DNA of 64,000 nucleotides from Phymatolithon calcareum (GCA_977006965.1 OZ345373.1:1922001-1986000), one strand, 5' to 3'; counted from the stretch's first letter, positions 45,001-55,790 are shown. Notes: a model not told the origin generated them from the letters alone. Program-made: numbers and translations.

Positions 45001-45850
45001 GTTGCGTATTCACCATGGACCAATGGCACTGTGGAATGCTGCATGCGTCACATCTTGGCAGCTTGTCGAGCACTGCTGTCAGAGTGTAAACTCGGATCTC
45101 AAGACTGGCCGTGGATGATCGGACCAGTAATGTCTGCACTCAACGAGGCACCCTTAAAAAGGTTGGATAGCAACGGAGAAGGCGGATACAGGAGTCCTGT
45201 ACAAGTCATGACAGGACTGAAGCCTCGGCGGAACATTTAAAACGGCGAAAGCGTTCGGCCAAATTCGAGTGGCTCAGTTAATCGAAATCAGCGAGCTACA
45301 ATCTACATTGGACCAGATGCACAAGGCTGTAGCAGTAAAGGTCACTCGAAATAGGGAGAAACAAATCCGAAACCACAACCAGAAAACTAACCTGCAGTCG
45401 GCAGTATTTCACTTCGGGGACTATGTACTCGTGCGACGTGCTCAGGACAAATTTCGGTGGATCTTTCCGCGTCGGGTGACTGCAGTTATCGGAGAAATGG
45501 TATATGATGTGACTGGCATTCTAGACAACAAAACAGAAAGAGTTCACGCCGCACGAATGGTTTTATATCGCGCGGATTTGGATGGACAAGAGCTATCTGA
45601 TGATCTCCTCAAGCATGTTGAGCACTCGGAGGCAAAGTACGATATCGTGGAGAAACTTTTCGACGTGAGGGCAGCCGAAGACGGTATATTTGTTCAAGTT
45701 CAATGGACGGGACTACCGGACAAACAAAACTGGACGTGGAACAAACTACATGAACTGTATGAGTACATACCCGAAAAACTAACAGATTTTCTTCGAAACG
45801 CAAAGAAAAAGTGTGCCGAAACGGCATTAACCGCTTTGGGACTGAAATAA
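42100..45850 (+). pseudogene. Ty3 pol region: protease, RT, RNase H, integrase, chromodomain
   Basis: Order of domains: aspartic protease (ADSGSDIN near 42282-42305; later PLLGQPLLNALGLD); RT (FDLRRVNACTF, HFATIDFCSGYWKLPM, WLDDFLLHY); RNase H (FTDASEEHWAAVC; VFTDHSNLLFV; HVSGDKNVMPDIMTRW); integrase zinc finger (HYGYSGHRG...CKEFVKNCIHC); catalytic core with Asp (LHFDFLYMG), Asp (WVSDQAFHF) and Glu (NGTVECCMRH). Next comes a GPY/F-like module (DYVLVRRAQDKFRWIFPRR) and a chromodomain (FVQVQWTGLPDKQNWTWNKL), which in other Ty3 elements guides integration to modified histones. Breaks: frameshifts near 42308, 42510, 43060, 43370, 44070 and 45240, and TGA at 44620-44622. Confidence 0.88.
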
Positions 45851-46032
45851 TGTGTACATGCTGTACACACAGGGGTTGCGCCAATTCCATTGCTATCAAT
45901 TTAATTGCAATTTTTCCCAATTCCACCCAAATTGGTTCTTCGAACTGAATTGCAATTCGAATTGGTCGCGAAGTAGATGAACATTGGACCAGGGGAATTA
46001 TATAGGGGGGGAGTAAAGCAGAATGTTGAGGG

Positions 46033-46195
46033 AATCAACGTACTCACCTCACGTTCAGTACGTGGTCTTTGTTCTAATAATACCCAGAGTACGTAGATGA
46101 ACATTAGGCACAACACATTAATCGGATGCAAGAATCAGCGTACTTACCTTATGTCCAGTACGTGGTCTTTGTTCTAGTAATACCCAGAGTACGTT
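46033..46195. repeat. Direct repeat inside the hAT element, period 100 bp
   Basis: aatca-cgtact-acct...cagtacgtggtctttgttct then a-taatacccagagtacgt occurs at 46033 and 46133. Could be subterminal transposase-binding repeats or a simple duplication. Confidence 0.7.
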
Positions 46196-46563
46196 CTGTA
46201 TTCCATCAAAACATCTATGAAACTTGGGCCATTGCTACTTCTTGCTATGTTAAATAAAGACGAGATTGAGCCGTTGGACTCCAAACGGTTTCAACAATGG
46301 GCCCATTCATGTGCTATCATCTACTTAGCTGTATCGATCAATTTACCAGCCAGATACAGAACAACGGCTTGAATGTCTTTAGCTACGATTAGAGTCTAGC
46401 AGTCACGATGGTTCAATCTCAATTATAAAAGGGATAGCATTAGATCTCTTAATTTGAAACCTATCAGCCTTCTCCGAAATTCTCACGCATTCCCCTTCAC
46501 AGTCGAGTCCAACCCATCTCCCAGACCTCGTTCAACGTTCCAGCACATTCCGCTCTACTAGCG

Positions 46564-46935
46564 ATGACACAACCTTCACCGACACCAAAGCCGAAACAAG
46601 TTGTGCAGCTGCTTATGAAGCTCATTTGAGAACAATCCCGTGATATACACTCGCGTCAAGTAGGCCTAACTCGACGGAATGTGCCATTTTGCGTCTCTCT
46701 CTGCTCAAAGGGTGATCAGTGTACCGGAGAAAGTGAGTTTTTCTTCGAAAAGGGTACTGGCTTCTCCAATCCGTACAATCATCTCAAGCATTGCATTGGA
46801 GGTGGAAGCGAAGAACATTTGCTCGAGATATACAGAGCCGTTCTTGCCGAGAAGTTGAGATCCGGGTCGTCGTTCACAGTTCAATCGTCAATGGTGATGA
46901 AGCCCACGGAACGAGAAAAGGCGATGAACAGCTAA
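46564..46935 (+). pseudogene. hAT transposase N-terminal remnant (BED-type zinc finger)
   Basis: An ATG at 46564 opens MTQPSPTPKPKQVVQLLMKL and soon meets a TGA (46625-46627). The frame continues from about 46681 as FCVSLCSKGDQCTGESEFFF ... GFSNPYNHLKHC, with Cys and His spaced as in a BED-like zinc finger (C-X3-4-C ... H-X3-4-C/H) found at the N-terminus of hAT transposases. The catalytic RNase-H-like core and the hAT dimerisation domain are missing. Confidence 0.6.
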
Positions 46936-47087
46936 CTTAGTATTGATGTCTATATTGTGGGAAGCCTTCCAATTGCAATGCGAATTGCTGCAAACAAAAC
47001 TGAGCAATTAAATTGATAAATTTCACCCGGGACTGCAATCGCAAACAATGGAATTGGCGCAACCCCTGTGTACACATCATGGAGCGC

Positions 47088-47383
47088 TGTAAACCCATAG
47101 CGCTTCCCGCATGGGTAGTGTTCCTGGCGCGTTGCATACAACAAGTGCATGTGCCTATATCAGGCTACGCGTAATATCTAGATTTGAACATGTAACGGGA
47201 TCATTGCGAAGGCCACATAGGGAACGCAATGTACACCTAATTCGGGCAATCGGCAAGTTTGGATACACGTATTGAAGCACTGCCGAAATGGTATAAGTAG
47301 CAACCATGCCTGAACCAAACAATAAAGTTATCACTTTCACAAAAGGGACCGGAGTGGTCGACAGACATAGAGGAACGATGACA
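47088..47383 (+). repeat. 3' LTR, 296 bp
   Basis: Starts tgtaaacccatagcg, ends gatgaca; same length as the 5' LTR. An ACAATAAAG near 47323 could serve as poly(A) signal. Confidence 0.88.
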
Positions 47384-47425
47384 GATGCCTACGACTGATA
47401 TTCAACAGAGCACCTCTTTGGAGAA

Positions 47426-47565
47426 GCATCGTTTTTAAAGACGAGTCCCTGTATTAGGGACCAGGCGATATACTAGAATGAACAATTTACGAAAACCTGC
47501 TCCTGTACAGTCTTAGGAGTGTTAATGAGGGCTTTCAAATAAACAACTTAACACTTGCAAAAAAA
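47426..47565 (+). mobile_element. 5'-truncated LINE tail, family C, in LINE B3
   Basis: Ends KDESLY stop, then ggcgatatactagaatgaac, cttaggagtgttaatgaggg and a tail ttgcaaaaaaa. Flanked by diverged 12-bp repeats (ctctttggagaa 47414-47425; ctctatagagaa 47566-47577). Removing it restores the NRAPLWRKS-type frame of family B. Confidence 0.8.
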
Positions 47566-47835
47566 CTCTATAGAGAAAATCAGTGGTAGGTGCATACTTT
47601 CGTGTCACAGCCGTGATTGAGCTAGTCGCGCTCCAACACAATCTATCTTCATCCAAGATTAGTCCTGAAATTGAATACGAATGTAAGCGACTCACTAGAG
47701 AACTTGTTGGGAGAGAAATACGAATCAAGAATATACTGAATAGTCAAACTACGCTAGCCTAGAAAATCGTGCAAAAGCGGCCCTGTTACTCTTGAAGAGA
47801 TGTCTTGGGAGCTTTTAAAATAAATCATCACATAT

Positions 47836-48177
47836 CTACCTTGATCGATGATTCACCAAATTCTTGTTTCGTCATGTTGCCGAAGTATGCTTGTATATTA
47901 AAATGATTGCAGAGTTTCGTATCTTAATCGCGATCACCAGCATGACCGGGATTCTTTCCAACTTCCAGGAATCTAATTGTTTCAAGACTCTTGGTTCCCT
48001 TTTTCGCGCCATTGTGCTGCTGTGAAATGAAGCTATCCTTGTTTTCCTTTATATAGGTTACACGCTTTCCATCATTCACACACACCTGTAGGTCTTTTTT
48101 TCTTATATGCAGGTTTCGGAGCTGTCCTAGAACAACTCCCCATGCTTACGGCTATAGTAGACTCTAACAGACGCGAT
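47836..48177. other. No gene recognised
   Basis: About 340 bp; nothing supported on either strand. Confidence 0.35.
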
Positions 48178-48189
48178 TGGTATTTTGAT

Positions 48190-48504
48190 TTTTTTGCAAC
48201 TGCTTAGTTGTTTATTTGAAAGCCCTCAATGACACTCCTAAGATTGTACGGGAGCAGCTTTCGTAACTTGTTCATTCTAGTATATCGCCTCGTCCCCAAT
48301 ACAGGGTCTCGTCGTTCTCCATATTGTCAATTATGGTGACGCTGTAGAGTAGTATGGAGTCTAATGCCTTTTCTGTTCTTAGCATTTCACCGGAGTCCAG
48401 TTCAAACTTTGTTAGGTTCATGCGTATGGTCTCCAGGTGGTGCTGTGCTGCCGTTCCGAATTTATTTGATATTAGCGTCGTGCTCACTTGAGGGAAACTT
48501 CCAG
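48190..48504 (-). mobile_element. 5'-truncated LINE tail, family C
   Basis: 12-bp exact TSD tggtattttgat (48178-48189, 48505-48516). Minus strand encodes QVSTTLISNKFGTAAQHHLE ... EKALDSILLYSVTIIDNMEN then DETLY. The ORF extends a few codons past the family's usual TAG position (reads Y-W). 3' tail gagggctttcaaataaac. Confidence 0.9.
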
Positions 48505-48690
48505 TGGTATTTTGATGTCACAACAGGTCTAAGCCGCACAAAGTGCAGAGCTTCGGGAAGCTTAACATCTAAATCTCTACACAGTCAATCCTGTGGGTCT
48601 TTCGATGCCCTCTATTCCTCAATTTTCAAAAATACTCATCCATAAAACACAGCAGCAAGAAGCAAGCGACTTTTATCACAGAGGAGATAG

Positions 48691-50654
48691 TCAGGACGAC
48701 CTGATGTGATCAGATCTTCTCGTTCTACATTGCAGGCTGGATGTCCGTACTCCCGCTTCAACCGACTCGGTCGTCATGTTATTGCGACTAGCAACACATA
48801 GAATTATTGCTACAAGAGTCAAACTTGGACCTACCAAAACGAGACTAGCTATTCCAATTATTGCAGCGCTAATACTACTCGGTCTGGCCTTGCATGCTGT
48901 TTGCCCATTCTTCCCCATTTGGTTCGTCACCAGCTGTCTCATATTGTCGGTTACACGAAGGTCGAGAATATCTTTGTCGATGCGTCTTCGTGTGGAGAGC
49001 TTTACGCCCTTTCCATATAACCACCCTGCACCGAAAGAATAGAGTCGACGCTCGGTTTTGTAAATAGTCAGCTTGTTACAAGCTCCTCGTTTGAGCAATT
49101 GATAATTACCGAAACTCTGAATAATAAAACGTCCACGAACCTTGTTAGTCGGGAAAAAGCACGCTTCATATCCTCTTTGTAACGTTTGCGAAGTACTTAC
49201 TTCAAATGTTACAACAAGCCTTGCTCTATGGGATTTGTCGAGAACTTTGTCAAAGCTGCAGTGTGTTGAAAAAGGAAACGACATTCGGGTTAGCAACTTC
49301 CTTCAGAATAAACGTTTGAACTTCTATCTTCTTACCAGTCATCGGGAGTCGGGCACCTATACCAGGGATAATTAGAAGAGTTATAAATCCCATATGGGTC
49401 CACTGGTGCAAACAGTCAGAAGGTAAAAACATCAACGTAAGAACTCGAACAGACCAGCAGCCGGAAAGTTGCATTGTGCAAAAAGGGACGAACCTGTTTT
49501 TCTCCAAACTCCTTCAAGCGTCGAGTCCTTCAAAACGGAATACTTTGACAATTCTTTCTCGCTCAGTCTGGCAATGTTCTTCGCTACTGGTCTCGTGTTC
49601 TGGATAAACATGAAATTGACAACAGCAATTTCGTAGAACAAAATAAAGACTAAGAGAAACGTAGAGACTGCTGCACGAAATAGCCAGAGCGCAACTCTGT
49701 AGGCTGACCTCCTCCTCATTGACTCATGGAGGTCTGCGTTCTCCGCAATCAATCTCATTTCACTAACCCCGGAACGTCTGCTCGAATCTCGTCTGTATCT
49801 GGAAGAAGCACGTGGTGAATTTCCGCTGTAGGACAGAAGGTATTGATCGCCTACCTTCACAAGTGCACTGTTGTCCATAGCCTCACCCATAAAATGAAAC
49901 AATAGGGTATGCCAGCGAATTGGCTCTGTTGTGAAGACGAAGACCATGAGAAGCCCGAAGGTGATGAATACTGCAATCATTACCGAAAATAACACCCAGG
50001 CTTCTCGGCGGAATGGACGGAGTAGAAGTCTTAGTGGTGATAAGGAACCGTCAGATTCATCAAGAGGTCCGATAATAACGAGCTGGCTGTCCAGAATTGA
50101 GCTTGATGGATATAGTGTGGAGGTGACTCGTGAAGATGATTCCAGTAGAATGCCGTTTGCAGCGAACTGGAGGCTTGAATTTCGTATGCTTTGCTCTGAT
50201 AGAAAAGCAGTAAGGTCGTTAAAAGTGCAGCCATTCCCTGCCCAAACGCAGAGTGCTTCCTTGACAGAGGTTGCGTTGTGGATGGCGAAGACTATACCGC
50301 TAAGGAACGGGAATTTAGATGATGGCGCATTGCAATGAAAGAGGAGTTGGTCCTCTTCGGAGTTCATTGACGGATCGAGCCGGACGAACTGCACCATGCG
50401 TTAGTTTCTTGATGCACATCTACTTTGCTTTTCGTATCTGATCCACTTACTGGTTCTTCCTTCACAAAAAGGAAGCAGACTTGAGAAGTACAGTTTGAAA
50501 ATTGATCCGGATGCTTCCAAAACCTGGTGAGACATTTCTTTGCGTTACCTTGCAGAGGCTGATCTACTGTAGTGCTCTTTCCGTTGGTAGTGACTGTGCA
50601 AAGAGTAAGGGCAAAGAGAGCAGGGACTAGAAGATGAGAAGAAGTGACCGCCAT
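48691..50654 (-). CDS. Ionotropic glutamate receptor-like channel 1 (five exons)
   Basis: Model: exons 50654-50451, 50388-49494, 49402-49336, 49255-49201, 49116-48691; 1,647 nt, 548 residues. Introns 62, 91, 80 and 84 nt, all GT-AG. Domains: signal peptide (1-24); short extracellular segment; M1 (about 199-220) after RPFRREAW; pore-loop-like segment (RWHTLLFHFMGEA); variable Ser/Arg-rich linker; M3 (LWLFRAAVSTFLLVFILFYE then IAVVNFM); S2 half of the ligand-binding domain (VLDKSHRARLVVTFE; YSFGAGWLYGKGVKL; DKDILDLRVTDNMRQL); M4 (about IIGIASLVLVGPSLTLVAII). This order matches iGluR channels, which open cation pores on ligand binding. The N-terminal ATD is absent and S1 is short. Ligand residues cannot be assigned. 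Confidence 0.85.
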
Positions 50655-52890
50655 GAGATGCGGGTCTGCTGTCGTCCAAACCAAGAGGATTGCTCGCGAG
50701 TAGCACTGATTTCAATTGCTCCTGGGAAACGAGAACACCGTCATGGCGGTCTATGTTGTTGCATCCGCAGAATAACGATGTGGAATCTGCGGAGGCGATT
50801 GTCGTGATATAGATTCATGGTGACGATTGGTCTGCCAGAATAAATATTGGGGCGTCAGCACAAAAAACCTTCGTAAAAATAATGATAAATCATCATTCTT
50901 AAATAGAACATGTCTCGAGTTATATATGAACTTATCTTCTCCACGGTGCGTGCGCGACCCTTGCGCGGACCTTCAATTGTGGGAAAGTGGAACTGTTCAT
51001 TAGTTGGAGAAAATCATCCAGTCGTCCAATTGAAGTGCGCACAACATATTAAGTCAAAATCATGCTGCAGAATGGTATGGCCGGAAGATTCTGTGAAGGT
51101 GGAGTGCGCAGAAAAGTGTGATCCATGATGATGTAGCATTGCAGTCAACTGAAGTACAGTATAGCCAATATACACAAGGCTTACAGGGGGCATATCGACA
51201 GTACGGATAATGATCCAGGGCAGACTGAGCGGACGTGAGAGAAAACTGTCGACGTTCCGCGTGGCATGATGCCACCAATTTCCGTTCACATTTGTCTGCC
51301 TGCATAGCAAAGTTTCCGCTATACTGTACAGTTTGATGCTTGACTCTTTCAGATAGCACAAGCTGGCTCGAGCGGTTTCAAAATAAGTCAGTTCAATGAA
51401 AAGATGCAGAAAAAGTGTTCGCGCGCATTGCCATGGTGTCAGAACGCAAAGTAATTCAGCGTGCGTGGAATATTGAGAACTACCGTCGTGAGGAAACGAC
51501 AGTCCCTTCGAAGCAGGCGATTTAATTCAACGTCGTTGGTCTTATTTGCATGAGAAGCTTCGATTTCTCATTGTGCAAGAAGAACGAGACAAATGGGCCA
51601 TCACCAGCCTCGACCTTTCTATTTTGCAAAAAAGCTATGTGTACTTCAGCGGTTAGTGCATAACATTTTCGCGGCTATGACGCCGCTCCAAAATGAGCCT
51701 TTGAAAACTACCATCGTACCAACGCACCTGCAGATGCTGGGGATGCCTTGCAAGGGCTGTGTGACCTTAATCGCAGCCTATGGAGGTTTGCACATTTTGG
51801 GTTCGACCAGAGCCATAGGAGTGCCAGGGCCGAATTCAGAATATCTAATATATCTGCTATGTGACAAACATTGTTCTTACTAGAATGGAATCGCAGGAGT
51901 TTTCTTCATGAAACCCAGAGACGGTAGCTTTCAGAATATAGTCGGAGATCACAAGCTAAAAGTTCAAATAGTGTCGCGATAATTCAAATTAGATGGAAAT
52001 AGGGATTACTGTCCTGCGACCTGTGTATCCAACCCCTAAGTCGTTTGTGTGTTGTCCGGGTCGTTGATCGGCCTGGGCAGAGTAGGCCACGCGACACTAA
52101 TTATTACTATTGTAATCATCTGTATGATCAGCTTTACAATATTCTGCATATCCCCCTGCGCGAGGCTGGCAGAGTTTCGACGACCGAAACCAAGCAACGT
52201 CCTCATAATTTCTCACATAAATATTGGGACTGTACGAACAACAGGATATAGATCAAGGATTCAAGCAAAAGCAAATCGTATTTGGCCATGCATCCAGAGT
52301 CCGAAAGACGTCATGAGAGCAGGAGTGCAATCTGAGAACTGTATTGTCGTGCGTACAAAGACATAGTTCTACGGCAGATACAGTACAATTCTTCCAACAA
52401 GTCGATCAGACGGCCAGATACCGCTTCCACCAGATTCACATGCAGGTCAGTACTCCTGCCTCTATGGCCCGCCTGATATGCCGAGCGCCAGAGGGCGCAG
52501 CTCAGAGCAACTGCCTCAATCCCACATTCGATGCTCCCAGTCCTTCCACTCGCTATTCACGCAGGCTAGATTCAGGGAGGTTTTCCTCCACTTCTGTTTC
52601 CTCCCTCCACGCTACAGCTGCAGGTAACACAGCGCCAGCATCAACGCTTGCCAACTTCGCCGGAAGACCAGCTCTCAGAAGACCACGCAGGCCCGCGCAT
52701 TTAGCCAGGCACATGACATAACATGTGAAATTATGAAACAGCCACACGATTATCATGTTGAATTCTGAGACGCAATTGACTAGAGTGACAGCTATCGCAC
52801 TTGTTTCTCTTCATCCTTTGAAGTCGTAGGGTTAGTTTCCGCTACAGTACGGGACTGAAGAAGAAATAGATTTTTGAGTTTTTGTTTAAA
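50655..52890. other. Intergenic, weak frames only
   Basis: Includes the promoter side of receptor gene 1. Frames noted but not called: 50910-51128 plus (72 codons, seven Cys, could be a terminal exon of a secreted protein); 52049-52366 plus (one hydrophobic helix, LIITIVIICMISFTIFCI); 52344-52721 plus (Ser/Ala-rich). 51700-51760 resembles a decayed family F tail (accaacgcacctgcagatgc). Confidence 0.35.
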
Positions 52891-53174
52891 AGGGGATATT
52901 TGATGATTTTATTTTTGAGAGCTCCCAAAGCCTCACCTTGGAGTAACGGGGCAGCTCTTGCATAATCTCTACGCTATAGTCATCTGGCTGCTCAAAACGT
53001 TCTTGATTCGTAATTCTCTCCCAACAAGAGCTCCGGTAAGTCTCTTGCACTCAAACTCAATTTCTGTACTCATCTTCGATGACGCTAGAGTACGTTGTAA
53101 GGCGACTAGTTCGACCACCGCGGTAATCCCACAGTACGCACCCAGCACTGATTTCCTCCAAAGGGGTGCTCGGT
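52891..53174 (-). mobile_element. 5'-truncated LINE tail, family B
   Basis: Minus strand reads NRAPLWRKSVLGAYCGITAV ... EIEFECKRLTGALVGRELRI then stop, and tail gggagctctcaaaaataaaa. Flanked by ttttgtttaaaag (52878-52890; 53176-53188), a probable TSD of about 13 bp. Confidence 0.85.
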
Positions 53175-53231
53175 TTTTTGTTTAAAAGTTACCAGTGCGT
53201 TAGTACTGCATTGAGCGGGTAGCATCAAGCT

Positions 53232-53264
53232 CGTCTTACCGAGGGATGATCCCTCGGTAAGACG
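53232..53264. repeat. Perfect hairpin, 15-bp stem
   Basis: cgtcttaccgaggga, loop tga, tccctcggtaagacg. No T-run follows and there is no gene beside it. Confidence 0.85.
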
Positions 53265-53464
53265 TGCCCATCGGACCATTGCACCGCGAAGACAAATTTG
53301 CCACGTTGCATCGCAAGAACATATAATTTTAATGTTCGTTTATGTTCTGTCTGCTGTCAATGATATCTTCCACTGCAACCCGTCTTCCTCTGCCTCCCAC
53401 AAGATAAAAGCGTATGGTCCGAAGTTCTTCCATTGGCCATTCGTCTTCACGATTAAACAAGTAA

Positions 53465-53518
53465 GCGATAGTTTACATTGATTAAGGGCACGTGCGCTTA
53501 ATCATTGTGAACTATCGC
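53465..53518. repeat. Inverted repeat, 22-bp arms
   Basis: gcgatagtttacattgatta-ag pairs with the complement at 53497-53518 with two mismatches; 10-base loop. Confidence 0.8.
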
Positions 53519-54311
53519 AGTAGCAACTCAAAAACTATATCATAGAGCATCATGGATAGCGCAATACAACGCGGAACCCAGCAGTCAGTTTCCTCCCACG
53601 TTTTGTCCCTGACGCCACGGCCTGCCCCCTCGCTTAGAGCACCGCCATGACTACTGCGACGGAGGCCGCGCCAATCGCTCTCAGCACGGAGGCGAGCGTT
53701 GCCGTTGGCGAGCAGGCATGGTGACGGGTCCCTCCAGCAGGGCTGCACTCTCGTTGCACTGTAAGAGTACTGCTTCCCAAGAGACGAAAGCGTGAAAATG
53801 TCCTCTCTCGGCGCGGCCGGCCAGGGCCAGTAGTCTCTCGGCGAGAACAGCTGGCAGGAGTGCTGCGCATAACCTACTGTACAGAACGACGCGTTATTTT
53901 GAGCAGACCCAGTTCGGAGAATATCAATTCTGGGAAATTACTTTGGAGCAAGCGCTGAGAAAGAGCTTATTGCGCTGCAAGGCGAAGTCGTGTTGACGGC
54001 ACTAGAGCAAGTGACTGAAAGTGAGTGAAAAAGACTCATTTGAGCCTTCACAGGGAGAGAAGTTCGAACTAAGAAGATTTTGGGAAACTAGTGTGCGTAT
54101 GTCAAATCCAACGATAAGTGGCCATACTACTCAAACTGATACGTTTGGAGTTTTTTTAAAGCTCTTTGATGTTAATTAATTACTTTAAAAAAATATTAAT
54201 CAACATCATGTTGATGATGTAATTTAACCCCTCGGCAACGACACGGCGCTGCCTGCGTGGCGGCCGGATACTGTTCGCAAGGTTCTACTGTACTGTACGT
54301 GCGAGATTAAC
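53519..54311. other. No gene recognised
   Basis: GC-rich at 53570-53870, AT-rich after 54110, including a palindromic aatcaacatcatgttgatga (54198-54217). Frames at 53512-53870 (minus) have no domain. Confidence 0.35.
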
Positions 54312-54715
54312 GTGACGTGAGCATCGCAAAGTGTTAAAGAGCACTCGCGATAAATTTTTGTGTCGCAAATAAAGTACTGAAATACGTTTGCTCCATCTCG
54401 AAAAGACAGTACCGTAGACGTTCATCTATCTACTTATTTTGAAGCCCTTTTCAATGTATTTAAAAATTAAAAATAAAGTTTTAATTTAAAAAATAAATAC
54501 ATCCATCTACTTATTTTGAAGCCCTTTTCAATGTATTTAAAAATTAAAAATAAAAATTTAATCTTAAAAAAATACATTGAAAAGAGCTTCAAAATAAGTA
54601 GATGAACGTCTACGGTACTGTCTTTTCGAGATGGAGCATACGTATTTCAGTACTCTATTTGCGACACAAAAATTTATCGCGAGTGCTCTTTAACACTTTG
54701 CGATGCTCACGTCAC
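54312..54715. repeat. Long inverted repeat, ~150-bp arms
   Basis: Left arm 54312-54461 pairs with right arm 54570-54715; I count three mismatches and one 4-base indel. Arms begin gtgacgtgagcatcgcaaag. The ~108-bp centre is AT-rich and contains a second copy (from 54507) of the inner end of the left arm (from 54430). No ORF. I see no clear TSD outside it. Confidence 0.9.
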
Positions 54716-54717
54716 AC

Positions 54718-54753
54718 AAGAGAACGAGCAAATTAAAATTTGTTCGTTCTCTT
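54718..54753. repeat. Inverted repeat, 17-bp arms
   Basis: aagagaacgagcaaatt pairs with aatttgttcgttctctt with one mismatch; loop of two bases. Starts 2 bp after the long inverted repeat. Confidence 0.85.
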
Positions 54754-55790
54754 GCCCTGCTTCCCTTCACTCGAGTCATACACGTCTTTGTTTCACGCCC
54801 CCCACGGCCCCTCTCCGACTAAGCAAACTTTACAGTATCATACAGAGGGATGGCGTGCACGCGAGCATTAAACGTGTTTCCACATGCAGCAACATGATAA
54901 TATAATCTCTCCCTGTGTGAAAGCTGGAACACATCAAAAAATTCAATCTAAATTTAATTTAGAGTGAATTTGTTTACAGGTCGCCTATCGCACTGCGGTA
55001 ATTTCTACCATCTGCTCAACATCACGATCGTCATGACGATCGTCGTTCCCATCGCGCCTACAAGCCGAGCATGACCGCTCCACATGTAAATCCACAGTAG
55101 CTTAAGCGCCTTTAGCTCTCGGAGGAGAGTGAAATTGCTCTCCAAATTTGTATCAAAATTCTTTACTTGTCATACGAAGAAAGTGGGATGACCATATATA
55201 TAACGTTCGACGCGGACTGCACGAATTCCTCACTTTTCGAATCTGGAATCATTTCTTTGGCCTTTTTGATCAAGAAGACGAAAGAAGTGAGTATCGAAAA
55301 TTCCGCCATATATGGCCGGACATACCCGGCTCTGGCGGAATTTTCAAAAATGCGTGTGCAAAGAAGATTGCTCAGGCTTCCTTATTGGGAGTCTCTTGAC
55401 AATGCCGTGCATTCGAGGTGAAGGAACTACTGTCCAAACCAAAATATGACGTCAAAAAAGTTCATGTGAAACAAACAAACGAACAGCAGTGACCGGCGAA
55501 ATACTGCAGAATCCCGAGCCTGGTGGAGGTCATCTCGCCTAGGCTCGGAAAAAAGCATGCACGTGGCTTCAAAAAATTATTAAATTTTTTTCATGTGATA
55601 TGGAAACAACGGAAACAATGATTTATGGTGACGTATCCTTTTTACAGCAAGGCCAAGAATTGGACCTATAGCACATTCGATGCACGTCTAAATTAGTTTC
55701 TGCCAAGAATCACTTATTGTATATTGCAGTTAAAGAGCTCCGATACTTGACCGAACTAACTCCGCTGGCACGCACAAGCGCACGGTATCC
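54754..55790. other. Upstream region of receptor gene 2
   Basis: No credible gene. Holds a perfect 20-bp palindrome (acgatcgtcatgacgatcgt, 55024-55043) and an inverted repeat with perfect 13-bp arms (gaaaattccgcca, 55296-55308; complement 55333-55345). Confidence 0.5.

Larger units (their letters stand above)
45870..47068 (+). mobile_element. Non-autonomous hAT transposon, 1,199 bp
   Basis: Perfect 8-bp TSD tgtacaca (45862-45869, 47069-47076). The terminal inverted repeats start CAGGGGTTGCGCCAATTCC (24 bp perfect: caggggttgcgccaattc then cattg). CAGGG-type ends plus 8-bp TSD are hallmarks of the hAT superfamily. Only an N-terminal transposase scrap remains inside, so movement needed a helper. 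It lies just after the Ty3 chromodomain stop codon. Confidence 0.93.
40917..47383 (+). mobile_element. Complete Ty3/gypsy-type LTR retrotransposon with C-terminal chromodomain
   Basis: Two 296-bp LTRs bound gag, protease, RT, RNase H and integrase in Ty3 order. It is flanked by gatg on both sides (40913-40916, 47384-47387). A hAT element (45870-47068) sits between the last gene and the 3' LTR; without it the element is about 5.26 kb. The genes carry frameshifts and a nonsense codon, so this copy is dead. I see no purine tract before the 3' LTR. Confidence 0.92.
40790..47835 (+). mobile_element. LINE family B fragment (B3), interrupted by a Ty3 element and a family C LINE
   Basis: The left part (to 40916) reads EEEGRSLEIRTDSNNLLVVL then RVRERSTRMRC. 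After the Ty3 element the same frame resumes at 47388 as LRLIFNRAPLW, matching RDRTTRLRCLILIFNRAPLW at 28.3-28.4 kb. After a family C insert (47426-47565) it resumes again to end EIEYECKRLTRELVGREIRI, stop (about 47761), and tail cttgggagcttttaaaataa. Confidence 0.85.

Noticed and set aside
49931-50338. 135-codon plus frame inside receptor gene 1
   Set aside because: Antisense to exon 2, which is conserved with its paralogue.
53232-53264. Hairpin as a transcription terminator
   Set aside because: No adjacent gene and no T-run; the genome is eukaryotic.
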